A stretch of DNA of 64,000 nt, from NCBI GenBank assembly GCA_031002005.1, contig JARYHS010009186.1, positions 182,368,437 to 182,432,436 on the forward strand, read 5' to 3'. The notes beneath the pieces are model-generated. The model searched no databases, had not been told where the DNA came from, and was given only the letters and a program-made list of their open reading frames with translations. The position numbers and the translations under genes are program-made. Positions 24,745-34,719 of the stretch are shown here, one piece after another. This DNA is from Vandiemenella viatica. Its lineage: Eukaryota; Arthropoda; Insecta; Orthoptera; Morabidae. Every line of letters starts with the position of its first letter. The stretch's first letter is position 1.

Positions 24745-25230
24745 TTACTCTATTGTTTGACTGCCCCCACCACCTTGTGTCTCCGCACACCGATAGGGTT
24801 TGAGTGACACGACATTGAAAGTGCCCCTCAACCTCCCGTCGCTAGGGTATTCCAAAACAAAAGCATTTTCTCGGGGACTACCCGCAATACGGTACGGTCC
24901 CTCATACAGGAACTGAAATTTCTTGATTTCGCTCCTCGCGCTCGACGACTTGAAGTGCGTCTGTAGAAGCACGAGATCTCCCTCTGCATACGACACTCGT
25001 CCACCCTTTTTATCATGTCTCTCCTTCCTCTTCTCGGCCTTACGACGGAGGTTTTCCTTCGCCAGTTTAAGTCGTTCCCTGTAATCCACCCCATTGCTAG
25101 GCGGAAATTCTATCACTTGGTTAATAAGCCGCGGTGGAGGTTTCTGGAACATCAACTCATAGGGCACTAAACCCGTGGAATCGTGTGGCAAACAATACAA
25201 AACTTCCTCCGCTCTCTCCACCTGGGTAGC
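24745..25230 (-). pseudogene. Integrase C-terminal part (GPY/F domain), after an in-frame stop
   Basis: Continues in the same frame as the upstream integrase part but is cut off by TGA at 25231-25233. It has a basic, charged stretch (LRRKAEKRKERHDKK) and then the C-terminal module seen in many Gypsy integrases, with FQFLYEGPYRI; the GPY lies about 108-110 codons after the GTG at 25221. It ends in a Gly-rich tail. No chromodomain was recognised. The domain binds DNA and helps multimerise the integrase. It would not be made from this copy unless the stop is read through or is a sequence error. Confidence 0.9.
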
Positions 25231-25977
25231 TCAACTCTTGTGTTTATCATAACAGTATTTGCGGAACCAGCAGCCAATCTCCCGCATAGCCCGTTCTACT
25301 AGATTTCCCTGTGGGTGGTAGCACGACGTTTTGAGTACTATGATCCCCTCTCTTTCCAGTCGCTTCGTCCACTTCGCGCTACTAAACTGCGGGGCATTGT
25401 CCGACAGTATTTTCTTTGGCTTACCAATCTGCGGGATAAACTCCCCCACTATCTTATCCGCTAACACTTTCGCCGACGCTTTCTTAATTGGGTAAAGCTT
25501 TAAGTATTTGGAGAACGCGTCCATAACCACAAAGATCTGAGTGACACCTCCCCTGGACATGGGCAATGGTCCAAACACATCCACAGCCACCAATTCCCCT
25601 ACATCATCCGGCAAGATGCTCTTCATCTCTCCCGCTCTAGCAACGTTGTCTATCTTAACTCGCTGACAAAGGTCGCAAGACGACAGTAAACGCGTGATTC
25701 TCCTAGGCATATTGCTGAAGTAGTAGTGTTCTTTCATGACCCTCCAACATTTGTTAGGACCATAGTGACCATAACTATGGTGGTGATGAGTGATGAACAA
25801 TTCGACACAGACCTCAGGCAACCACAGCTTCCACTCGTTATCCTCCTCCGAATTGCGCCTAAAGACTATATTCTTATGAACAAGGTAAAACTTCTCAAGT
25901 CTAGTCTTATGTTCGGGATGCGTTAAGTTGTCTTTTACCAGTTTAATGGTCTCATCACCCTCCTGTAACTCAACCAT
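25231..25977 (-). pseudogene. Integrase: zinc-binding and catalytic core
   Basis: 248 codons as shown. An HHCC zinc-binding module comes first: histidines at about 67 and 71, then C101-x2-C104 (SSCDLCQRVK). The catalytic core has D133 (VAVDVFGPL), D193 (LSDNAPQFSS) and E229 (LVERAMREIG), so the D-E spacing is 35 residues, as in retroviral-type integrases. It would cut target DNA with a 4-base stagger, in line with the GTAT duplication. It is separated from RNase H by a frameshift at about 25978-25983 and truncated by TGA at 25231. All catalytic residues are intact. The start given is simply the first Met after the frameshift; in a working element this is one polyprotein. Confidence 0.95.
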
Positions 25978-25982
25978 CTTTC

Positions 25983-27125
25983 TTAAACATCCTCGTACTT
26001 CCTCTTCTTGTGGGACACCCCTGATAAGTTAATGAACGCCTTGTCTTCCGATTCAATCGAATCCGTCTCTTGGTCCAACCCTATGGGCAACCTCGAGAGA
26101 CAATCGGCTACTTCATTACTGCTCCCCGGCCGGTATCGAATTTCAAAATCGAACTCCTGCATCAGTAAGGCCCATCTCATTAATCTACCATGTACCAGCC
26201 TGCAAGACATCAGGAAGGATAGTGCCTTATGATCGGAATACACCGTGGTCTTCCTACCTAGGAAAATATGGCGGAACTTCTGAAACGCCCACACAATGGC
26301 TAGACACTCCTTTTCGCTAACTGAATACCCCCGCTCGTGTCGCCCCAACATTCTACTCGCGAAGGCAATAGTTCGGTGCTCCAATTCCCCTTCTACTTCT
26401 ACCTCCTGGAAATCCTCGGCCCCCAGACCATACTGAGAACTATCCGTGGCCAGACATACATCTAAATCCCAATCCGGGTGTGATAGTACGACATGCTTGG
26501 CGAGTTCAGACTTAATTCTCTCAAAGTCTCTCTCGCATCCCTTCGTCCACTCCCACGACTTCTTTTTCATCAGATTACTGAGGTGTTCACTATTAAGCGT
26601 TTGACCCTCTACAAATTTTCGGTAATACCCGCACAAACCGAGGAAGCTCTTCAATTGGGTTTTGTCGCGGGGTATTGGAAATTTCTCAATAGCTCCTAAC
26701 TTGGACTGCTCCACCTGAATACCCTCGGGCGTAATGACGTGCCCCAGAAAAGTTAGCTGTTTCCTTAGGAAAGCATACTTTTTCCTTCGCAAAGTCATCC
26801 CCCCTCTCCTTAAAGCCAAAAACACCTCCCTCAAAATTTGCCTATGTTCCTCCAAAGTCTTCGATGCAATCACAACATCATCTACATACAACTGGACTTT
26901 ATCCCGTAATTGTCTACCCAAGACCTGGTCCAAAGCTCGAATGAATGTGGCTACTGCGTTGTTGAGCCCGAAAGGCAGTACACAGAATTGGTAGCACTTG
27001 CCCTCGAACCTGAACGCAGTGTATTTCCGGGACCGCCTGGCCAGGCTCACCTGCCAGTATGAACTAGTCAAGTCCAATGATGAAAGGTACTTAGCCCCAT
27101 GAAACCTTCTAAGAACCTCGTCCAC
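25983..27125 (-). pseudogene. Reverse transcriptase and RNase H (pol core)
   Basis: The longest frame in the window, 380 codons. Reverse transcriptase motifs come in order: SLDLTSSYWQV (first catalytic Asp, about residue 18), LPFGLNNA (about 50-57), then YVDD at 80-83, the metal-binding box, and FLGHVITPEGI (about 126-136). A connection region with FLGLCGYYRKF follows, then RNase H with D228 (ATDSSQYGLGA), the glutamate in SEKECLAI (about 271), D298 (YSDHKALSFL) and D341 (VADCLSR). It makes DNA from the element RNA and removes the RNA strand inside cytoplasmic particles. All catalytic residues are present. The frame is entered by a frameshift near 27135, so the N-terminal part of reverse transcriptase lies in other frames upstream. 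Confidence 0.97.
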
Positions 27126-27253
27126 CGGTAGTGGGTGATCCCTTCCGTGATCAACACCTTATTGAGGGCCCTTGCATCCAGTACCAACCTCACCGACTGG
27201 TCTGACTTCCTGACTACCAACAGTGGGTTCACATATTCGCTATTTGACCTCAT
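27068..27253 (-). pseudogene. Reverse transcriptase N-terminal fragment, frame-shifted
   Basis: Contains SEYVNPLLVVRKSD and RLVLDARALNKVLI, the start of the fingers region of Gypsy reverse transcriptases. The frame then slips at about 27135, and the last 20 or so residues of this fragment are out-of-frame noise. The true continuation is the 25983-27125 frame. Confidence 0.9.
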
Positions 27254-27280
27254 CGATTATTCCATGTGACTCCATTTTAT

Positions 27281-27499
27281 CTAACTCTCCTGCACCTTAG
27301 CTCTCAGTGCTACGGGAATATTGTAGGATTTAGCCGCGAAGGGTTCCCCCTCTTTAACCTTCAGCTCGCATTCGTAACCAACTATTCGTCCAGGAATTTC
27401 TGAGAATACATCCGAGAACTCTTCCAAAAAATCATCAACTCCAGTTTCTAACTCTCGTTCCGTCCCCACTCCACACTCACTCCTCCTACTCATGCCCAC
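27281..27499 (-). pseudogene. Linker upstream of reverse transcriptase, frame-shifted
   Basis: Shows FLEEFSDVFSEIPGR and a downstream AKSYNIPVALRAKV, the conserved leader between protease and reverse transcriptase in Gypsy pol. It is cut off by a frameshift near 27286, and a second one near 27243 separates it from the next fragment. A C-run near 27535 marks another break upstream. Confidence 0.85.
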
Positions 27500-28411
27500 C
27501 AGGCACTCCTTCCGATGTCTGACGGTCCTAGCATCCCCCCAGGTTACTACCCCTAATCTCCCTATGCTCCCCTAGTTCAGTACCTTTTGTTTTCCTTAAG
27601 TCAACCTTGACCCTTCCCTCATCGATCGTGAATTCCAACGTATCTTCTACCCAATTTATTACTGCACACCACAAGTTTCAACCAATCTGCCCCTAGGATG
27701 AGTTCCACGTTAAGGTTAGGTACCACATATGGTGTGACCCTCCACAACCTTCCCCCCAATCTTACCGTCAATTTGAAGAACGCTCTTCACCCGGGTGACC
27801 TTATACCCCGTAGCAGCAGTAATTGTCATTCCACTTACAGACCAGACCCCAACCTTCGGTTCAGTCACCAAAGTATGGTACAGTGCCTCCGAGATACAAC
27901 TTATCTCCGCTCCCGGAGTCCAACAAGGCCTCTACTTGGTGCTCTCCAAACCTAACTACCACCCTAGGTGAGCGAAACTTCCTCTTCTTTAACTTTATCC
28001 CTTCTTCCAGCAAAACCTCCCTAGTATCATCATGGAAAATAGCATCGAGACTAGCCTCAGAATTCGAATCTATCCCCCCCTGATCCTCTACCGTCATTTG
28101 ACTCCCAGAACTGATCATTTCTACTTCCATTGACTCTCCCTCTCCAACATCGTCTCCTCCTCCAACAAACATCGAAACTTCTCCAACCGTTACCTCCCCA
28201 CTACTCCCTTGGGTACACTCCACCTCAAATGTCACGATGATATCATCCGGCAAGTCCGAACCCCCCTCCTTTAAATAACTATCTACTTTCTGTAGGCCGC
28301 CTCTTCAAGCTTCTTCCAATCAACCCCCTTCTCACCGTCATCACCAGTTATCTCGGAAATTGGCCTCTGCAAGCCCTCTGCCCCTGCTGAGACCGAAACA
28401 GTGGCAGACAT
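27500..28411 (-). pseudogene. Protease region of pol, broken frames
   Basis: The longest piece is 27861-28253 (130 codons): an acidic N-terminal spacer, then KFRSPRVVVRFGEHQVEALL and DSG, the active-site loop of a retropepsin-type aspartic protease (one Asp per monomer, active as a dimer). The frame shifts just after DSG at about 27918-27922. In the shifted frame the chain continues to ILGADWL near 27700, the conserved second half of these proteases. Further breaks occur near 28290 and 27650. A pol start is plausible at the ATG 28409-28411, overlapping a possible gag stop as TAATG. The enzyme would cut Gag and Pol. Confidence 0.8.
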
Positions 28412-28790
28412 TAGTTTAACGGCCTCTCTTCCCCAGGAGTTTGGGAAGGTGTTCCTTGCTGGCTAGCCTGATTGTTCGACTGTGTCTACCATTGAAATTT
28501 CCCCCAAACCTGGGTCTCTGGCCCCAATTTTCCCTCCAATTTTCATTCTGACGACCCGTTCCTCCGTGAAATTGTGATTGTCCCCGTTGGTCCCGATTAT
28601 GACCCCCTCGGGTACCCTTCTCATGAATATCGATTCTCGTCAACATATCGATTGCCTCGGCAACTGAGCAAATCTTGTGACTAGCGAAAATTAGCTGTGT
28701 CTGCTGTGGCAGTCGAGAAGCAACTGTATGTACCAACTCCCCCTCGCTATAAGCCCCCTCCAGATATTTGCAAGAATCTACACATTGCAT
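28412..28790 (-). pseudogene. Gag C-terminal part, Arg/Gly-rich, no zinc knuckle
   Basis: Contains the end of the capsid-like region (ASRLPQQTQLIFASHKICS, VAEAIDML) and then a basic, disordered tail with RGGHNRDQRGQ and GQRPRFGGNFNGR. I see no CCHC zinc knuckle; nucleic-acid binding is presumably done by this Arg/Gly-rich stretch, as in some insect Gypsy lineages. It is separated from the upstream capsid by a frameshift at an A-run, 28792-28796. The last 20 or so residues may also be in the wrong frame: an alternative frame gives a Gln/Asn/Pro-rich tail ending at 28411-28413. Confidence 0.8.
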
Positions 28791-29107
28791 GAAAAATCCT
28801 TTTGTGTCCCCCTATCGGCCCTATAAGGCTCCCCCGACATCAATTCGCGGCGTACTGCCACCTGTCTATCCACCGACCAATAATTCTGAAGAAATGACTT
28901 TTTGAACTGTTCAAACGTACTGCAATTTTCTGCAAACCAATTAGCCCATAGTCTAGCTCCCCCAGTCAAATGTTTACGGACCATTTCTATTTTCTGCCTC
29001 TCACTCGCCAAGCAAAACGGACCAAAACTCTCAATTTTTTGATATGTATTCCACCGGGTGAATGCTACCATAGTCATCAAACTTCCCCCAGTCGACTTTC
29101 TCTTCAC
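28778..29107 (-). pseudogene. Gag capsid-like core, frame-shifted
   Basis: Carries the retrotransposon Gag signature: IEMVRKHLTGGARLWANWF, then FEQFKKSFLQNYWS and RRELMSGEPY. This part assembles into the particle shell. It is flanked by breaks at a T-run (29035-29040) and at a C-run (29107-29112). The first 20 or so residues of this frame are out-of-frame noise; between the two runs the likely true frame is a third one, with WGKFDDYGSIHPVEYI. Confidence 0.9.
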
Positions 29108-29802
29108 CCCCCACCCACGGGCGATGCTGAACTAAGCCAACTTCTCACTTTAGTCATCTCCCCCCTCACCACTTCGGGAACCTTCACCTTCGTTACCTCC
29201 TCTATCAACGCAGAACATTTCTCGACATCTTGGGAAACCAACTTGACATCAGAAGCCAATTCACTTACCTTCTCTTCTCCTACCTTCATCTTCTTATTCA
29301 GTAGGACAAAGTGGGTTTCCACCTCATCCAGCCTCTGCGCGTTGCCCGTCCCAATCTGCTCAACCATATCCACCCTTTTGTCGAGCACCCCGACATCACG
29401 ACGCAGACACACCGTCTCCTTACCTAGACTCTGTTCTAGCTTTTCCAGACCATCAGTTAAAATCGAAGCCCGTCTCTCACATTTCGACTTGTTCTCCTCC
29501 AACCCAACCTTAAGCTCTTCAAACTTTAGCTGCAATTGGTTATGAAAATCAGACCGCAGGTCATGAATATTTGATTGCAAAGAATCCATCTTTGATTGCA
29601 AAGAATTATTATTTGATGCCATCTCGGCTAGCGCGGACTTAAAGTATTCAAACATAGTGGCCAGTGACGGCTCTGGTGCCACAGAAGCGGATGTCAACTG
29701 ATCGGTGTGCCCATCACAAGTGTCATCCAAAGTCTCACGGTTCGGTACCACCAGCCCCCCATCATTCACATCACTCTCGGACGCCATGGCACAATTCAAC
29801 AT
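29104..29802 (-). pseudogene. Gag N-terminal part with long coiled coil
   Basis: 232 codons. After an acidic start (MASESDVNDGG; the Met at residue 6 is an alternative start) comes a long heptad-rich region, about residues 50-215, with alternating leucines (SLQSKMDSLQSNIHDL; FEELKVGLEENKSKCE; LEKLEQSLG), predicted here by eye to form a coiled coil. Coiled coils in Gag N-termini usually mediate self-association. The frame ends at a stop just after a run of six G at 29107-29112, at the point where the capsid sequence should continue. It is preceded by an 861-bp leader. Confidence 0.88.
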
Positions 29803-30643
29803 TAACTACAATATACCAAATTATTCTTGAAAGAAACTAGGATCACGAAATACTTCAGTCACCAATCCTTCTCTCTTAGCTTTAGCATCAAAGTTCCCGA
29901 AATTACTTTACTCACAAAAAATTAATAAAACACTCGGAACTAGTTGGCACTTTATAACCAAAGCATTACAAAATAATTAGTTGACTCCAGTCTCATTAAA
30001 AATTAAATTTTCCACTCATGTGACTTCTTAAAATTTAATAGAAGTCGAAAGAAACGAAACAAAAACATTACTCCAGTGAGTCCACAGAAAAATTATAAAA
30101 AAAAATCCCGTTAACACGAAAACTAACTACTGGTTTCAAACTGACAAGTTTCTATTTTTAAACAAATTGCTCGGGGATTTTCCCCACTCATTTAACTATT
30201 TAAAAAATTGAATAAAGGTCGAAAGAAATTTATTTCGACCTGTTCACATGAAATTAACAAATTCTGTTTGAAAACGAAAAACTACTCCCGTCAGTTTGTG
30301 AACCTTACATAAAAAATTGAAATTTGCACTTCCCTTTCGTCGATTCACAGCTGCCGTCTGCTATTCTGCCGACCGCTGCGTGCCCGCGTCGTACCACGCC
30401 GCCTCGGTGTAGAGTTGTTGTTGTTGCTTGGTCCGCGTCTACCGAAGTACTGCGCCGCTCGGCTATCGTCGTGTATGCTAGGGTTACGTCGTTACTACAC
30501 TGTTATGCTCGCGTCTCGTTGAAATAAGTCCATTATCGCCGATTGTTGTTCAAACTACTCACATTTCCTACTCGGTTTTTACAGCATAAAATCCACTTCG
30601 GTGTTGACTAATGTCATTTACTACCTCCGTTTTCACTTATGCT
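29803..30643 (-). other. 5' leader of the Gypsy element
   Basis: About 840 bp between the primer-binding site and the gag start. The outer third is GC-richer (about 30340-30530) and opens a plus-strand frame of 67 codons that has no known domain. RNA packaging signals would be expected here but cannot be identified from sequence alone. Confidence 0.6.
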
Positions 30644-30663
30644 GTCCTGTCACGGGAAAGCCA
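30644..30663 (-). other. tRNA primer-binding site
   Basis: Directly after the 5' LTR the minus strand reads TGGCTTTCCCGTGACAGGAC. TGG pairs with the CCA end of a tRNA. From memory, the 3' end of an insect tRNA-Arg complements TGGCGACCGTGACAGGAC, so the last 12 bases match if two extra bases are allowed after TGGC. tRNA-Arg is the known primer of mdg1/412-type elements. The TGG position is certain; the tRNA identity is inference. Confidence 0.65.
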
Positions 30664-31323
30664 TGTAAGAAAGTTCGTTGATTAGTGATAAATTAATGTC
30701 CTGGTGGTACTACTCAACACGACGTGTATTTCAGTCTTAATTAAATGTTCGTAAGATTACAGGTTTGATACCGTCAGGTCGCCAGTGGGGATTCCACAAC
30801 TAATACTAATAATTCATAGTCACTCACAAAATCAATCACGTAAACAGTTAGCAGTAGCAGTTAGCGGGAATTGCCAACACATAAATCACATAAAAGTTTA
30901 CATTCAGAACACACATTTATTGTCTGAATAAGCAGAAGAAATACGTCGCCGAAGTAACCACCAGTTACAAAGACTCGTGCTATCGGAACTTCTTTACCAA
31001 AGCGTGCAAGATTCGAACCGAGCAGGTACAAGTAACATGTGGTGCCACTATCACAATCGTTTATCCGGAACACTGTTCTTGTTCTCATCCACCGACACTC
31101 CAAATACTTCTTCAAATCACCGCACAAGTTAATGGAATAGTTATAAGCACTTTTTATAATATTCGTTCTCGCGGCATCGTTCTCAACAGTCGTCCACTTT
31201 CGACATTCGCTTCCCGCGCGCCCGCCGCAAACTATATCTCTCTGCCATCTTGCTCTTACTGTCCAAAGATAATCTCTCGCAGACACTCCGCTCGAATCGC
31301 GTCGGTTCGATTGCATCGTTACA
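30664..31323 (-). repeat. 5' LTR (right on the plus strand)
   Basis: 660 bp, identical to 23469-24128 except at 31287. It carries the promoter-like TATA at 31146-31158 and the AATAAA at 30916-30921 on the minus strand. Confidence 0.97.
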
Positions 31324-31327
31324 GTAT
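31324..31327. repeat. 4-bp target duplication (GTAT), right
   Basis: GTAT, matching 23465-23468. Confidence 0.8.
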
Positions 31328-31948
31328 GCTTAAAGTTAAATTTATTCAAATTTTCTTATGGATGAACTTCGGTTAATAGTCAGCCGTATTTTTGGATTTA
31401 ATATGTTATAACTACGTTGGCGTTAAAGTAATAAAATTAAGTGATTTTGGCTACTATACACAAATTTGAGAGGAATAATTGCCAGAGATTAAATACAGAG
31501 GCAACGTGGGTACCAACCTTCCGTATTATCATCTTTAGGTGGTGTTTTGTAGTAATATAGATTGAAATTGTTTTAGGATTTCACTTCATTGATATATGTC
31601 TTACGAACATAATAACACAGATCCTCGTTGCCAAGAGGTAACAAATGGTAATATTTTATTTTTATTTATGACTTCCATTATCAAACAAAGCTTCTCAGCT
31701 GCAGTAAAATGGAAGAAAATTAATTAAATAATTTATAAAATTCTTGGAGTTATTGCGATTGGTTTCTAGCTCTGTAGCTTGTTTTTGTTTCTAATTTACG
31801 TTCTCAGTATTTTTAATCAAAATAAATTATTTTTGTTACGAAAAATAGACAAAAAAGTAGTGAAGCCGTTTACTGTCAACGTGAGGTGAATTTGTATTTA
31901 CTGTCTTTGTGTGTCTTTTGATAGTCCCGAGCATTAACATTCAAAAAT
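31328..31948. other. AT-rich sequence, nothing recognised
   Basis: Host flank of the LTR element, with no supported frame or repeat. Confidence 0.5.
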
Positions 31949-32143
31949 TGATGGGTGAGCGGTGATGCCTGGACCTGTCATTCGCGAGGACGTGGGTTTA
32001 AATTCCGATCCAGATTTTCATAAATGATCCCATGCTAATGCCGATATGGTTCCTTCAAAAGGTCGTTGTTGAATTCCTTCCCGTTGCTTGTCCCTTATCC
32101 TTTCCCTCCTGTAGTAATCTCTACGTCGACGAGTCATAAAGTA
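31949..32143 (+). mobile_element. SINE-A copy 3, diverged
   Basis: Plus-strand order: GATGGGTGAGCGGTG (box A region), ATTCGCGAGGACGTGGGTTT and the box-B area (one base changed from the consensus GGTTCGAATCC), then TTCCTTCAAAAGG, GAATTCCTTCCCGT, CTACGTCGACGAG tail. It is clearly older than copy 1. No target duplication was found. Confidence 0.8.
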
Positions 32144-33458
32144 AAAGTAAGAAAAAATCAATCAAAAATATATGTGCTATAAGCAGTTGAAAATTATATT
32201 CTTAACATGTCGAGTTTCTTCTCCTTAATTACTCGCTGATATTATTCCTTTAATTATTTTAGGTCGTTATTTCGCATAGTTACAAAGTAGGCAATTAGGC
32301 TTAATGAGGTTTAATTCGCGGAAAAGATAGATATTTTACAAGTAAATTTGTGTTTCGTTGCTGTAAAAAGAACTTTTTTTTTAACTTCTTGATGCAAAAC
32401 GAGAAGTACTGAGGGCAATGATCGTGCATATCTCAGCTTGACATTAGTACTTGTAAAGCCTATACCCTGAATACTGTTTCCATAAAAATAACAATTATAG
32501 TTGCATTATTTTTAATCTTCCCAGTATTCATCCAAGTAAAAATTAACAAAGAAAATTAACTTTGAAATAGTGCTATAGGTTTTTTTGTTATTCAATATGG
32601 CTATTATAGAATATGGCTATGATAATTTCATATCATCTATAAAAGCAATTCATCCAACAGTTGATATTATATTGCAGAAATATGTAAAACTTATAATTTG
32701 ATTTCTCATCATCAAACGCAACTTTTTATAATAATCTGATTTGTTTTGCGAGAGTGAACAAATTAAATGATGCAGATCTGATCAACTTAACAGACAAAAT
32801 TGTTGCCACTCGCAGATTTTTGTAATTGAAATGACATAACGCTGAAAACAAAACAGAAATCACATGAAACTCAAAATAACAGGAACAAAATTAAGTCCTT
32901 CTTGGAAACTGGCATTTCTAATATTACATTAAGTTTTTTCCCAAGCTTATAAACGGAAATGTACTATACAGTATAACAGTAATTAATACAAAACTTATTT
33001 GACTGCTGCATAAATTCTCAGAATAAAAAGTAAACATTAAGTCTATAAATACTTTCAGCACATTTTAGGGAAACTGTTGAATATGTATAAGAGACAGAAA
33101 AGTAAAGAAAGCCGATTCTGATGTTCTTTAAGCCTTAATTATTCATTTGAGAACAAAAAAAGTGATAAGACTGTTTGGACAAAGTTTAGTTTGAAAACTC
33201 AAAGATTAATTGTGTCTGAAATTATAGATGAGGATTAACTTACAGTAACAGCGAAGATCTTTTAGGTTTCTCTGTCAAACTAAATTCATCTAAAAATCTT
33301 GTCTATCTTGTTTTTTGCCGAACTTTTATTATATTAGTATTAGTATTAAAGTAACGTCAGTTTGAAACAGATAATGTTTAAAATATTAATTTCTTTATTC
33401 CAATAGGTTCCTTCCATTTCAATATCATCTCAAGCAGTACTATTAGCCATTTATAAAG
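32144..33458. other. AT-rich sequence, nothing recognised
   Basis: Strongly AT-rich; no open frame above 60 codons and no repeat supported. Confidence 0.5.
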
Positions 33459-34496
33459 CAACTAGATGAAACCCGCAACTTTGTTCGCGTGGATTAAGAA
33501 TTACTTTGCCAGAATTGAATATAGAAAGTTGTTGGTAACGAAGGATTTGTCCCAAACAACACCGAGTCGGCATAATATGGAAAGCCATCACTATATAATT
33601 CTACCGTCGAACCTGTCTCTTGAAAAGAATCAATTGGCAATATATTTAAAAACAGAAAGACAAACGAAGGTGAGGGGATGTGTGTGTTTGAGGGGGGGGG
33701 GGGTGGTGTTAACTAAAAGCAGCTTTATTTCAGCTTGGTCTTTTCTTCTTTCTTCAGCATGAGCATCCGATTCTTGGGTTCTAGTAACTTTAGCTGCTCG
33801 TGCTCTGCTAGAGCCACAACTTAGGCCAGTTTACGCCCGCAAGGCATGTCAAAAAAGAAGGCAAAATAAACTGGTACCAGAAACAGTTAAGCTGACACAA
33901 AGTGATAGGACAGAGAAATCGACGTTTATACTAAATAATACGTTTTTTCTCTAAACGAAATTTATTAAAAAATTATACACTAACATAATGCGCGAGAAGC
34001 ACACCTTGAGCAACCGACGTAACATTACAGACTAACACACACATCCGTCTCTCTGTCACCATTCGATAAGTTCTTAAAATTTCATGATTACAACTGTTAA
34101 TCAAACCGAAAAAAATGTCCTGTGCCCTCCCTACAGATTTACTTGTAAAATTCCAATATCAGTATAGGCATTTAGTCGTCAAAATTTAACAAAAAGACAG
34201 AGACTTACTTCCGCATTTATAGTACTATTACTGCAGATCACACACACACTGACTGCGAATCACCCCTGAAGGATCAATGTAACGTAAAAAAGTGTACACT
34301 TACAGCATTGTAAGACTACCTACGATTTGCCTCGCATTGCACCCCTAACTTTGTGACATCTATAGTTTAACATTCAATCCGAATAAGCAACGGTCCAGGC
34401 GTGACTCTTACGATCAAAAACAATTTTTAAAAATCTTTGCCTCTACGGAGATTTGAACCGGAGACCACGATCCAAACACCAATAAGCAAGCGCTTA

Positions 34497-34503
34497 AACC
34501 ACT
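34497..34503. repeat. 7-bp target duplication, left
   Basis: AACCACT, repeated at 34713-34719. The uninterrupted repeat-F copy has AACCACTAAGCT at the matching place (about 48169-48180). Confidence 0.75.
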
Positions 34504-34712
34504 TTTTTTTCTTTAAAAATATGGCTTTTTTTTGGTCATCTCAGCCATCTGTAAATTTATCTTTGGTTGTTCGAATTTTTCTGCACTATATTATCGTTTT
34601 TCAGTCTGGACAACTCAGGACTGACACAACACCCATGCCCGCGGCCGGACTCGAACCGGCGACCCTGGACACGCGAGGCAAGCTCGCTAGCCACTACGCT
34701 ACCAGGGCCGGC
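34504..34712 (-). mobile_element. SINE-D, tRNA-derived, nested in repeat F
   Basis: Minus-strand head at the right end: GGTAGCGTAGTGGCTAGCGA (box A), then GGTTCGAGTCC (box B), then a 100-bp body and an A-rich tail, seen as a T-run on the plus strand from 34503. It is flanked by AACCACT on both sides. Comparison with repeat F copy 2 gives the empty site, so the borders are well supported. The cloverleaf does not close at its acceptor stem, so it is not a tRNA gene. Confidence 0.85.
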
Positions 34713-34719
34713 AACCACT
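34713..34719. repeat. 7-bp target duplication, right
   Basis: AACCACT, matching 34497-34503. Confidence 0.75.

Larger units (their letters stand above)
23469..31323 (-). mobile_element. Ty3/Gypsy LTR retrotransposon, structurally complete
   Basis: A 7855-bp element on the minus strand. Both 660-bp LTRs begin TG and end CA, and the element is flanked by GTAT. The internal order on the minus strand is leader with primer-binding site, gag, protease, reverse transcriptase, RNase H, integrase, polypurine tract, which is the Ty3/Gypsy (Metaviridae) order. No envelope gene is present: only about 616 bp without a supported frame lie between the end of integrase and the 3' LTR. The near-identity of the LTRs indicates a very recent insertion. 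The coding part is broken by about ten frameshifts and one in-frame stop, so this copy as assembled cannot encode its own proteins. Confidence 0.97.

Noticed and set aside
26008..29545. Several plus-strand frames across gag-pol (for example 28970-29545)
   Set aside because: Antisense shadows of the real minus-strand coding sequence.
29803..30527. Plus-strand frame 30324-30527 inside the Gypsy leader
   Set aside because: Antisense to the element, in its GC-richer leader, with no domain.
34630..34712. Possible tRNA gene (boxes A and B present, minus strand)
   Set aside because: The acceptor stem does not close and the unit continues into a SINE body with target duplications.
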